The notes beneath the pieces are model-generated. The model did no database searches, was not told the origin of the DNA, and saw only the letters and a list, made by a program, of their open reading frames with translations. A program made the translations under genes and the position numbers. A stretch of DNA of 10,052 nt from a bacterium. Lineage in GTDB: Bacteria > Bacillota > Clostridia > Oscillospirales > CAG-272. Shown here piece after piece: positions 1 through 5,103 of this stretch (within the stretch, counting starts at the first letter, position 1; each line of letters opens with the position of its first letter). The stretch covers positions 1-10,052 of the forward strand of contig SFZB01000034.1 in assembly GCA_004558975.1 (NCBI GenBank), read 5' to 3'.

Positions 1-216
1 GGTTGCCTTTGCTTTAAGAAACGAGGGGGAGCCGCCGAAATTCTTTCGGTGAACGAATTCCGGCGAGCGACAAGCCGGAAAACCTTGTCCTGCGAGGGGA
101 GGCTTTAGCCGATGCACGCAGGGCTTGGTTGCCGGCGCGGGACGAGGGCTGTCCCTTTTTCAGTGGCGCACGCTCTACCGCACACCGTAAAGAAATCCTC
201 ATTCAAAAAGCGGAAT
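1..216. other. Non-coding stretch upstream of the repeat array
   Basis: No reading frame here looks like a protein: the short frames lack a ribosome binding site and a recognisable product. Several small hairpins are visible: CCGAAA/TTTCGG around 36-50, TCCGGC/GCCGGA around 58-79, and GGGAC/GTCCC at 139-155 followed by five T. The first 23 bases match 753-775 at 20 of 23 positions, so the window may begin in the 3' arm and T tract of a terminator like the one that closes the array. The hairpin density suggests structured RNA, but I could not match it to a known riboswitch or housekeeping RNA. Confidence 0.45.
139..160 (+). terminator. Weak terminator-like hairpin
   Basis: A five-base-pair stem GGGAC (139-143) / GTCCC (151-155) with a seven-base loop is followed directly by TTTTT (156-160). 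The form fits an intrinsic terminator on the plus strand, but the stem is short. It could end a transcript that begins upstream of the window, or be one helix of a larger structured RNA. Confidence 0.3.
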
Positions 217-281
217 CATTTCCGCGTGGCGGAAATGTGTGGGCGAACAAACGGTTTCTCCGACCAAGTGATATGGTTCGC
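217..281 (+). repeat. Structured repeat copy 1
   Basis: The first hairpin pairs CATTTCCGC (217-225) with GCGGAAATG (229-237) around a GTG loop: 9 bp, perfect. The second stem pairs GCGAAC (243-248) with GTTCGC (276-281) and encloses 27 bases beginning AAACGGTTTCTCCGA. This copy has the G/C variant of the second stem and a first stem with one A-T pair replaced by G-C relative to copies 2-4. An extra hairpin, CGTTC/GAACG (292-305), follows in the linker. Confidence 0.75.
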
Positions 282-346
282 TAGTCGCCGACGTTCGTGT
301 GAACGCGGTTTCAAAACGTAATGTCCTCTCGCAAGTAAGGTATGGC

Positions 347-411
347 GCATTTTCGCTATGCGAAAATGCTAGGGCGAACGAACGGTTTCTCCGATGAATG
401 AAAAAGTTCGC
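347..411 (+). repeat. Structured repeat copy 2
   Basis: The first hairpin pairs GCATTTTCGC (347-356) with GCGAAAATGC (360-369) around a TAT loop: 10 bp, perfect. The second stem pairs GCGAAC (374-379) with GTTCGC (406-411) around 26 bases containing GAACGGTTTCTCCGA. Compared with copies 3 and 4, the second pair of the first stem is C-G instead of T-A, a compensatory change. Confidence 0.75.
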
Positions 412-481
412 TCCGGCCCTCTCTCTCTTGTCTCGGGTGCAAAAGTTAAACAACAGCTGGCGCGCAGATATAAAAGCAAAG

Positions 482-550
482 GTATTTTCGCGTCGGCGAA
501 AATACATCAGGCAAACAAACGGTGTCTCAGACCAAAGAAGAACGTTTGCC
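482..550 (+). repeat. Structured repeat copy 3
   Basis: The first hairpin pairs GTATTTTCGC (482-491) with GCGAAAATAC (496-505) around a GTCG loop. The second stem pairs GGCAAAC (510-516) with GTTTGCC (544-550), so the middle G-C pair of copies 1 and 2 has become A-T on both arms. The loop motif reads AAACGGTGTCTCAGA, two differences from the other copies. The linker after it contains GGGCG/CGCCC, which can form an additional hairpin, and a GCAAAC that could compete for the GTTTGC arm. Confidence 0.75.
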
Positions 551-610
551 GTGGCTGGCGCAGATAAGGGCGGAGCGAAACGTGTCGCCCACAGCAAACC
601 AAAAGTAAAC

Positions 611-678
611 GTATTTTCGCGTCGGCGAAAATACGTCAGGCAAACAAACGGTTTCTCCGAACCATCAAAAAGTTTGCC
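611..678 (+). repeat. Structured repeat copy 4
   Basis: The first hairpin is identical to copy 3: GTATTTTCGC (611-620), GTCG loop, GCGAAAATAC (625-634). The second stem pairs GGCAAAC (639-645) with GTTTGCC (672-678) around 26 bases containing AAACGGTTTCTCCGA. Inside the loop GGTT and AACC can pair; weaker GGT/ACC versions occur in copies 1 and 3 but not in copy 2. The terminator-like hairpin at 708-768 lies 29 bases downstream. Confidence 0.75.
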
Positions 679-707
679 GAGGCAACGCCCCCGAAATAAA
701 TAGAATG

Positions 708-768
708 GGCAACCGATATTGACTTATCATCGGATAGATGAGGAGCCGTGTCGGTTGCCTTTTCTTTT
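708..768 (+). terminator. Terminator-like hairpin closing the repeat array
   Basis: GGCAACCGA (708-716) pairs with TCGGTTGCC (751-759), a perfect 9 bp stem, directly followed by TTTTCTTTT (760-768). The 34-base interior can form a smaller helix. The T-rich tail makes this a plausible plus-strand terminator for a transcript carrying the four repeats. The long interior is unusual for a simple terminator, so it may be the last domain of a structured RNA. Confidence 0.55.
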
Positions 769-885
769 AGGAACGGCGATGTGCTTCGGCGAATGGGTGA
801 TGCGGATTTTGCCCTTGAGGTGCTTTTTGCAGCGTTTCTGTCGTTTGGCGCGCTGTGGGAAAGTCCGGGTAGTTTTTGAAAACGG
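769..885. other. Convergent intergenic spacer
   Basis: This stretch lies between the terminator-like hairpin of the plus-strand repeat region and the terminator of the minus-strand glyA-pfkA operon. A plus frame stays open through it, but it runs on through the operon terminator and antisense into the downstream genes and has no ribosome binding site. I see no gene or clear structure in it. Confidence 0.5.
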
Positions 886-924
886 AAAGCGGAGAAAACC
901 CCCGATAAGAGTTTTCTCCGCTTT
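886..924 (-). terminator. Terminator of the glyA-pfkA operon
   Basis: A perfect 14 bp inverted repeat, AAAGCGGAGAAAAC (886-899) and GTTTTCTCCGCTTT (911-924), encloses an 11-base loop. It sits 15 bases beyond the stop of the last minus-strand gene. Read on the minus strand, the stem ends in CTTT and continues into a T-rich tail (CCGTTTTC). It is the natural end of the glyA-pfkA-membrane protein transcript. Confidence 0.75.
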
Positions 925-939
925 GGAAACGGTTGATGT

Positions 940-1215
940 TCAAAAAAGGACTGTCAGGAGCATGGAGGTGAGGGCGGCGAGGAACAGAATCCCCTCGGCG
1001 ACCAGTTTGAAGCCGAAGTTGGTGAAGCAGACGTTCTCGCGTCGGTTGAGGACGGTATGGGCGACCATGCCGCCGATGAAAACATAGACAGCGCCGTAGC
1101 GGAGCGCGATCTGCGAGGCGCTGTCCTTCGGAACATCTCCGAAGGCACGCGCGACGTAGACGGCGAGGAGAATCCCCGCGACCATCCAGATGAGGTAGGG
1201 AATATGCTTCTTCAT
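940..1215 (-). CDS. Small three-helix membrane protein coupled to pfkA
   Basis: A 91-residue protein I do not recognise. It is almost wholly hydrophobic, with three likely membrane helices at about residues 5-24, 38-57 and 70-91. The first loop is mixed in charge (GDVPKDS), the second carries NRREN, and the C-terminus ends inside the last helix. Its ATG shares one base with the pfkA stop (TGATG on the minus strand), so translation is probably coupled and the gene is real despite its size. It is the last gene of the glyA-pfkA operon, just before the terminator. No catalytic or binding motif is visible. Function is unknown; linkage to pfkA alone does not show a role in glycolysis. Confidence 0.75.
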   Translation of the reverse strand: MKKHIPYLIWMVAGILLAVYVARAFGDVPKDSASQIALRYGAVYVFIGGMVAHTVLNRRENVCFTNFGFKLVAEGILFLAALTSMLLTVLF

Positions 1216-2279
1216 CAGAGGGAGAGGCGGTTGTTCGTCTCGTAGAGAGCGCGGATCGAAGCGGCTTTACGGTCGCAACGGGCGCGCATATCGGCGAGTT
1301 GTTCCTCCGTGTAGGGATCGAGATCGCCGGGCTTCAGTTTGCCCTTATACATACGGTCGAGAATCAGTGCGAAGTTGATGTCCGTCGCGACGATCTCGCT
1401 CTTGTATTCGCAGATGACGAGGTTGGACTTACCGGCGAACAGGCTGTCGACGGCGAGTTCACCCATGCGGGACGCCATGAGACGGTCGCGGAGCGACGGC
1501 GTACCGCCGCGGACGACGTGCGCGAGACGTGCAAACTTGGTCTCGACCCCCGTCTCCGCCTGAATGGTCTCGGCGAGTTCCTGCGAGAAGTCGGGGCCGA
1601 CGCCCTCGGATACGATGACAATAAAGTTACGCTTACCGGCGATACGGTCGCGCTTGATCTTGGCGATCAGGGCGTCGGTATCGAACGGGATCTCGGGGAT
1701 CGCAACCCCGGTCGCGCCCGTGGCGATACCCGTCTGGATCGCGATGTCACCGGCGTCTCTGCCCATGACTTCCACGACGTTGCAACGCGCGTGCGATTCA
1801 CACGTGTCGCGCAGGCGGTCGACCATTTCGACAACGGTGTTCATCGCCGTATCGAAACCGATCGTCGCGTCGGTCGAGGTGATATCGTTATCAATCGTGC
1901 CGGGGAGCCCGATGCAGGGAATCCCGCGTGCGGTCAGGTCAGTCGCGCCGCGGAACGTGCCGTCGCCGCCGATGGCGACGATGCCGTCGATCTGCATGGC
2001 GCGGCAGGTGGCAATCGCCTTCTGCATCCCCTCTTCGGTCTTGAACTCGGGGCAACGGTCGGAATAGAGGATCGTGCCGCCGTGGTTGATGATATTGGAG
2101 ACGTCACGGAGCCCGAGGGGTTTGATATCCCCGTCGATCAGCCCCGAGTAGCCACGGTACACACCCATGACTTCCACGCCGCGGTCGAGCGCCGCACGCG
2201 TTACCGCGCGGATCGCCGCATTCATACCGGGGGCATCGCCGCCGGAGGTCAGTACACCGATTCTTCTGAAAGTTTTCAT
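1215..2279 (-). CDS. pfkA: ATP-dependent 6-phosphofructokinase
   Basis: The product (354 residues) phosphorylates fructose 6-phosphate to fructose 1,6-bisphosphate, the committed step of glycolysis, in the cytosol, normally as a tetramer. Motifs in order: GGDAPGMN at 13-20 (nucleotide loop), GGDGT at 104-108, PGTIDND at 126-132 with the catalytic Asp at 130, MGRDAG at 172-177, SEG at 224-226 and HVVRGGTPSLRDR at 254-266. Gly in GGDGT and in PGTIDND marks the ATP-using rather than the pyrophosphate-using type. It is about 34 residues longer than the 320-residue E. coli enzyme, the excess being mostly a charged C-terminal tail. The position of E. coli Arg243, which binds substrate across the subunit interface, appears to be Lys248. 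The gene lies 26 bases after glyA; AGGAAG precedes the ATG by about 12 bases. Confidence 0.95.
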   Translation of the reverse strand: MKTFRRIGVLTSGGDAPGMNAAIRAVTRAALDRGVEVMGVYRGYSGLIDGDIKPLGLRDVSNIINHGGTILYSDRCPEFKTEEGMQKAIATCRAMQIDGIVAIGGDGTFRGATDLTARGIPCIGLPGTIDNDITSTDATIGFDTAMNTVVEMVDRLRDTCESHARCNVVEVMGRDAGDIAIQTGIATGATGVAIPEIPFDTDALIAKIKRDRIAGKRNFIVIVSEGVGPDFSQELAETIQAETGVETKFARLAHVVRGGTPSLRDRLMASRMGELAVDSLFAGKSNLVICEYKSEIVATDINFALILDRMYKGKLKPGDLDPYTEEQLADMRARCDRKAASIRALYETNNRLSL

Positions 2280-2305
2280 AGCCTATCTATCTTCCTTTTT
2301 TCGAT

Positions 2306-3556
2306 TTACTTTGTAAAGAGAGGGAACGCGCGGCAGAGCGCCGCGACCTGCGCCCGCACGTCTTCCTGCGCGGCGGGGAAGTCGGTCGCCACCCGGGTGA
2401 TGAGGTGCGCGATCGTGCGCATTTCTTCCTGCCCCATGCCGCGGGTCGTGACCGCTGGGGTGCCGATACGGATGCCGGAGGTGACGAACGGCTTTTCGGG
2501 GTCGTTCGGAATGGCGTTCTTATTTACCGTGATGCCGCAGGCGTCGAGCCGCGTCTCCATTTCCTTCCCGGTCAGACCGAACGGGCGGAGGTCGAGGAGC
2601 ATCAGGTGGTTATCCGTCCCGCCGGAGACGAGGCGGAAGCCGTTCTGCGCGAGCGCTTCTCCGAGCGTGTGGGCGTTATCGACAATGCGCTGCTGGTACG
2701 CGGCGAACGACGGGGTGAGCGCCTCGCCGAAGCAGACCGCCTTCGCGGCGATGATGTGCAGGAGCGGACCGCCCTGAATCCCGGGGAAAATCGCTTTGTT
2801 GATTTTCTTTGCCATGTCCTCGCTGTTCGTGAGGATCAGCCCGCCGCGCGGGCCGCGCAGCGTCTTGTGCGTCGTCGTCGTCACCACGTCGGCAAAGGGC
2901 AGCGGCGAGGGGTGCAGCCCCGCGGCGACCAGCCCCGCGATGTGTGCCATATCGACCATGAGATAGGCGCCGACCCGATGCGCGATGTCGGCAATACGCT
3001 CGAAGTCGATGATGCGCGGATAGGCACTCGCCCCGGCGACGATCAGTTTCGGCTTGTGTTCCTGTGCGAGCGCTTCCAGTCGATCGTAGTCGATGCGCTC
3101 GGTCACGGGGTCGAGCCCGTAGGGGATAAAGTGGTAGTACAGCCCGGAGAGGTTCACGGGGCTGCCGTGCGTGAGGTGCCCGCCCTCCGAGAGGGACATA
3201 CCGAGTACGGTATCGCCCGGCTGCAGGAGTGCGACGTACACGGCGGTGTTCGCCTGCGAGCCGCTGTGCGGCTGGACATTGGCGTAGGCGGCGCCGAACA
3301 GTTTCTTCGCACGCTCCTGTGCGAGCGTCTCGACGATGTCCACCTTTTCGCACCCGCCGTAGTAGCGGTGGCCGGGATACCCTTCGGCGTATTTATTCGT
3401 CAGGATACTGCCGGCGGCGAGCAGAACCGCTTCGCTCACCACGTTCTCGGACGCAATCAGTTCGATCCCGTTTTTCTCCCGGAAATACTCCTGTTCAATG
3501 GCGTCTCCGATTTCGGAATCGAGCGCTTTCAGTCGTTGTATGTCCTCGTAAATCAT
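2306..3556 (-). CDS. glyA: Serine hydroxymethyltransferase
   Basis: A 416-residue, full-length PLP enzyme that interconverts serine and glycine with transfer of a one-carbon unit to tetrahydrofolate; cytosolic, the main source of methylene-tetrahydrofolate. Family landmarks: IASEN at 34-38, YAEGYPGHRYYGGC at 56-69, QPHSGSQAN at 95-103, DMAHIAGLV at 202-210, the PLP-binding TTTTHKTLRGPRGG at 226-239 with Lys231 as Schiff-base lysine, and SGIRIGTPAVTTRG at 360-373. The ATG at 3556 follows GAAAGAAGG with about nine bases between. It is the first gene of a three-gene minus-strand operon with pfkA and a small membrane protein. Nothing looks truncated or altered. Confidence 0.97.
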   Translation of the reverse strand: MIYEDIQRLKALDSEIGDAIEQEYFREKNGIELIASENVVSEAVLLAAGSILTNKYAEGYPGHRYYGGCEKVDIVETLAQERAKKLFGAAYANVQPHSGSQANTAVYVALLQPGDTVLGMSLSEGGHLTHGSPVNLSGLYYHFIPYGLDPVTERIDYDRLEALAQEHKPKLIVAGASAYPRIIDFERIADIAHRVGAYLMVDMAHIAGLVAAGLHPSPLPFADVVTTTTHKTLRGPRGGLILTNSEDMAKKINKAIFPGIQGGPLLHIIAAKAVCFGEALTPSFAAYQQRIVDNAHTLGEALAQNGFRLVSGGTDNHLMLLDLRPFGLTGKEMETRLDACGITVNKNAIPNDPEKPFVTSGIRIGTPAVTTRGMGQEEMRTIAHLITRVATDFPAAQEDVRAQVAALCRAFPLFTK

Positions 3557-3588
3557 CGTGCGGCGCCTTCTTTCTCATTTTTCAACTA

Positions 3589-3617
3589 AGTATATAACAT
3601 ATTTTTGAGAGAATCAA
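3589..3617 (-). promoter_or_regulatory. glyA operon promoter
   Basis: On the minus strand TTGATT (3612-3617) and TATACT (3589-3594) are separated by 17 bases, a near-consensus sigma-A promoter. The -10 lies about 33 bases upstream of the glyA start codon, leaving a short leader with the ribosome binding site. It is divergent from the promoter at 3695-3723, with 77 bases between the two -35 boxes. That gap contains an inverted repeat AATTTC (3631-3636) / GAAATT (3653-3658) that might be an operator, though this is weak. Confidence 0.75.
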
Positions 3618-3694
3618 GCCCCCGCCGCGGAATTTCTCGTGGAAAATGCGCGGAAATTACCCGGTTGCGAAAGCGTTTTTTCTTGCCCGACCGA

Positions 3695-3723
3695 TTGACA
3701 AGCGCGGCTAAAATCGGTATAAT
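3695..3723 (+). promoter_or_regulatory. Consensus promoter of the MinD-like gene
   Basis: TTGACA (3695-3700) and TATAAT (3718-3723) are both perfect consensus hexamers with the ideal 17-base spacing. Transcription should start near 3730, leaving about 22 bases before the ATG at 3752, including the GGAGGAGGG ribosome binding site at 3738-3746. This implies strong, sigma-A driven expression, and it excludes longer upstream starts of the same frame, such as 3605. Confidence 0.85.
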
Positions 3724-3751
3724 AAAACAAAATAGTCGGAGGAGGGTCGTC

Positions 3752-4528
3752 ATGGGCGCGATGAAGATACTTGTGACCGGCAGTCGCGGCGGTTGCGGCA
3801 AGTCCTCCGTCGCCGCGGGGCTCGCCGTCGCCATGGCAGAGCGGGGCGAGAAAGTCGTCCTCATCGACCTTGACCTCTCCGAGCGCTCGCTGGATATGTA
3901 CCTCGGCTGTGAGGATCGCGTGGTCTATGACCTCGGCGACCTGCTCACGGGGCAGCGGAGCGTGCGTGACGTCGCCGTCCGCCCGGACGGCTTCGACCGC
4001 CTGTATCTCATCCCCGGTGCCTACCACCTGCGCCGCCCGCCGACGCAGACGGAGCTCGCGCGGATCCTGTCCGCGGCAGAGGGAGAGCTCGGCGCGACGC
4101 GGATCATCGTCGATACCTCGAACGCCGCCGATCCGTCTGTGAAACTCGGCGCCGCGCTGTGTGACCGTGCCGTCATGGCCGTGACGGACGGCTATCTTTC
4201 GATGCGTTCCGCCGCTTCTCTTGCGGACACGCTCCATGAGTGGGGCATGGACGACCCCGAGATGGTGGTCAACCGTTTCTCCATGGATCCGAAACACCCG
4301 ACGGATCTCCGTAACGTCATTGACACGACCGGGCTTCGCCTCATCGGCGTTCTGCCCGATATTCCTCCCTTTGCACGGATGCAGGATGCCGGCACGCCGG
4401 CGATCCGATGCCGCGAGGCGGCGCCCGTGGCGACCGCTTTTGCCAATATCGCGAGGCGGCTCGAAGGAGAAAACTGCCCGCTCCTCACGGGGATCCCGTG
4501 TAAGCGGCGCAAACTGCTGGATATCTGA
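3752..4528 (+). CDS. MinD/ParA-like P-loop ATPase
   Basis: A 258-residue SIMIBI-class ATPase. MinD and ParA relatives dimerise on ATP and position division machinery or cargo at the membrane or nucleoid. Visible motifs: deviant Walker A SRGGCGKSS at 11-19, with Arg12 where the family has its signature Lys; switch-like LIDLDLSERSLDMYLG at 37-52; a Walker-B-like strand RIIVDTSNAAD at 117-127; and VVNRF followed by LIGVLPDIPPF at 198-208, as in MinD. The last residues (KRRKLLDI) are basic but do not form a clear amphipathic membrane-targeting helix like that of MinD. ATG 3752 is preceded by GGAGGAGGG with five bases between; a second ATG at 3761 is too far away. The next gene is 36 bases downstream. 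I do not call it minD because minC and minE are not adjacent and the signature Lys is changed. Confidence 0.8.
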   Translation: MGAMKILVTGSRGGCGKSSVAAGLAVAMAERGEKVVLIDLDLSERSLDMYLGCEDRVVYDLGDLLTGQRSVRDVAVRPDGFDRLYLIPGAYHLRRPPTQTELARILSAAEGELGATRIIVDTSNAADPSVKLGAALCDRAVMAVTDGYLSMRSAASLADTLHEWGMDDPEMVVNRFSMDPKHPTDLRNVIDTTGLRLIGVLPDIPPFARMQDAGTPAIRCREAAPVATAFANIARRLEGENCPLLTGIPCKRRKLLDI

Positions 4529-4564
4529 CACTACCCCAACACAAAAGTAAAGGAGACTTCTGCT

Positions 4565-4993
4565 ATGCATATTGCAATTATTGCGGACGACGATAAAAAA
4601 GAACTGATGGCGCAGTTCTGTATTGCCTATTGCGGGATCCTGAGCCGTCACCACCTGTGCGCGACGCAGATTACGGGAAAGTACATTATGGAAGCCACGG
4701 GGCTCGATATCGAACTCCTGATGGCGGGCAGAAGCGGCGGCGGCGAGCAGATCCTCTCCCGCGTCTCCTATAACGAGATCGATCTGGTGTTCTACTTCCG
4801 CTCGACCGAGCCGAACGACGAACCCGGTGTGACGGAACTGAATCTTCTGCGTCTGTGCGACGTACACAATATCCCCGTCGCGACCAACATCGCGACCGCC
4901 GAGGTGCTGGTACTGGCGCTCGACCGCGGGGAACTCGACTGGCGCGAACTCGTCAATCCGACCTCCGGGCGCGCGGGTGACGCGACCATCTGA
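4565..4993 (+). CDS. Methylglyoxal-synthase-fold protein, likely not a synthase
   Basis: A 142-residue protein that aligns along its length with MgsA, which converts dihydroxyacetone phosphate to methylglyoxal. Conserved stretches are IAIIADDDKK at 3-12, ATGLDIE at 44-50, RLCDVHNIPVATNIATAE at 96-113 and LDWREL at 124-129. Compared with my memory of E. coli MgsA, the catalytic residues are mostly gone: His19 is Asp8, Thr47 is Ile36, Asp71 of GGDQQ is Gly60 (next residue Glu61), Asp91 is Ser80, His98 is Pro87 and Asp101 is Thr90, in an ungapped alignment. It may therefore be a pseudoenzyme or a ligand sensor; related folds serve as regulatory domains in carbamoyl phosphate synthetase. ATG 4565 follows AGGAGA with eight bases between. 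It sits behind the MinD-like gene and ahead of a terminator. Automatic annotation would probably call it mgsA. Confidence 0.8.
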   Translation: MHIAIIADDDKKELMAQFCIAYCGILSRHHLCATQITGKYIMEATGLDIELLMAGRSGGGEQILSRVSYNEIDLVFYFRSTEPNDEPGVTELNLLRLCDVHNIPVATNIATAEVLVLALDRGELDWRELVNPTSGRAGDATI

Positions 4994-4999
4994 ACCTCC

Positions 5000-5035
5000 G
5001 GCTGTCTTGCCCCCGGTAAGACAGCCTTTTCTTTT
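5000..5035 (+). terminator. Terminator after the MGS-like gene
   Basis: GGCTGTCTT (5000-5008) pairs with AAGACAGCC (5018-5026), a perfect 9 bp stem with a 9-base loop, followed by TTTTCTTTT (5027-5035). It begins six bases after the stop codon. This is a strong intrinsic terminator separating the MinD-like/MGS-like pair from DUF1934-holA. Confidence 0.9.
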
Positions 5036-5036
5036 C

Positions 5037-5061
5037 ACCGCCCGCGGGGACGGCGGTTTTT
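5037..5061 (+). terminator. Second terminator-like hairpin in tandem
   Basis: ACCGCC (5037-5042) pairs with GGCGGT (5052-5057) and runs into a T tract (5057-5061), starting one base after the previous terminator. It may be a back-up terminator, or an attenuator in the leader of the DUF1934-holA transcript if that transcript starts nearby. Confidence 0.45.
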
Positions 5062-5071
5062 AACGGACAAA

Positions 5072-5086
5072 CCTGCCGTCGGCAGG
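5072..5086 (+). promoter_or_regulatory. Hairpin just upstream of the DUF1934 ribosome binding site
   Basis: CCTGCC (5072-5077), a GTC loop and GGCAGG (5081-5086) form a compact 6 bp hairpin ending four bases before AGGAG (5091-5095). It could influence initiation at 5104 or stabilise the mRNA 5' end. I see no convincing -35/-10 pair in the 70-base gap, so the origin of the downstream transcript is unclear; readthrough of the terminators is possible. Confidence 0.4.
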
Positions 5087-5103
5087 AGAAAGGAGCACGA
5101 CCC

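Larger units (their letters stand above)
217..678 (+). repeat. Tandem array of four two-stem structured repeats
   Basis: Four copies of a 65-69 base element lie at 217-281, 347-411, 482-550 and 611-678. Starts of the conserved loop motif are 131, 137 and 129 bases apart. Each copy has an AT-centred hairpin of 9-10 bp with a 3-4 base loop, then GGCGAAC or GGCAAAC, a loop of 26-27 bases starting with (A/G)AACGGTTTCTCCGA (one copy differs at two bases), and then the complementary GTTCGC or GTTTGCC. Both stems change sequence between copies while staying paired, which points to selection on structure. The linkers between copies (60-70 bases) are not conserved. The strand is inferred from the terminator-like hairpin after copy 4. 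It could be a structured non-coding RNA, tandem small RNA units or a REP-like repeat. Confidence 0.8.

Noticed and set aside
463..474. Possible internal promoter with TATAAA inside the array
   Set aside because: A TATAAA near 468 is paired only with a poor -35 (TTAAAC), too weak to list as a promoter.
199..597. Minus-strand reading frame of 132 codons across the array
   Set aside because: No ribosome binding site, no recognisable product, and it runs through the hairpins.
217..678. CRISPR array or integron attC sites
   Set aside because: The period of about 130 bases, the diverged repeat sequence and the lack of cas or integrase genes do not fit CRISPR. The stems lack the GTTRRRY core arrangement expected of attC.
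398..703. Plus-strand reading frame of 101 codons through repeat copies 3 and 4
   Set aside because: Its repeated peptide arises from the repeats being 129 bases apart, a multiple of three. It has no ribosome binding site, and the other copies fall in different frames. The paired stems explain the conservation better than coding.
1299..2777. Long plus-strand frame opposite pfkA and glyA
   Set aside because: It is a shadow of two clear genes on the minus strand, a common effect of high GC content.
3605..3751. Upstream extension of the MinD-like protein to position 3605
   Set aside because: It would begin before the promoter at 3695-3723. The ATG at 3752 has an excellent ribosome binding site and starts just before the P-loop.
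4565..4993. Calling the 142-residue protein mgsA
   Set aside because: The overall fold matches, but most catalytic residues are replaced, so a functional gene symbol would mislead.
3614..5038. Long minus-strand frame opposite the MinD-like and MGS-like genes
   Set aside because: It covers both a perfect promoter and two well-supported plus-strand genes, and encodes no family I recognise.
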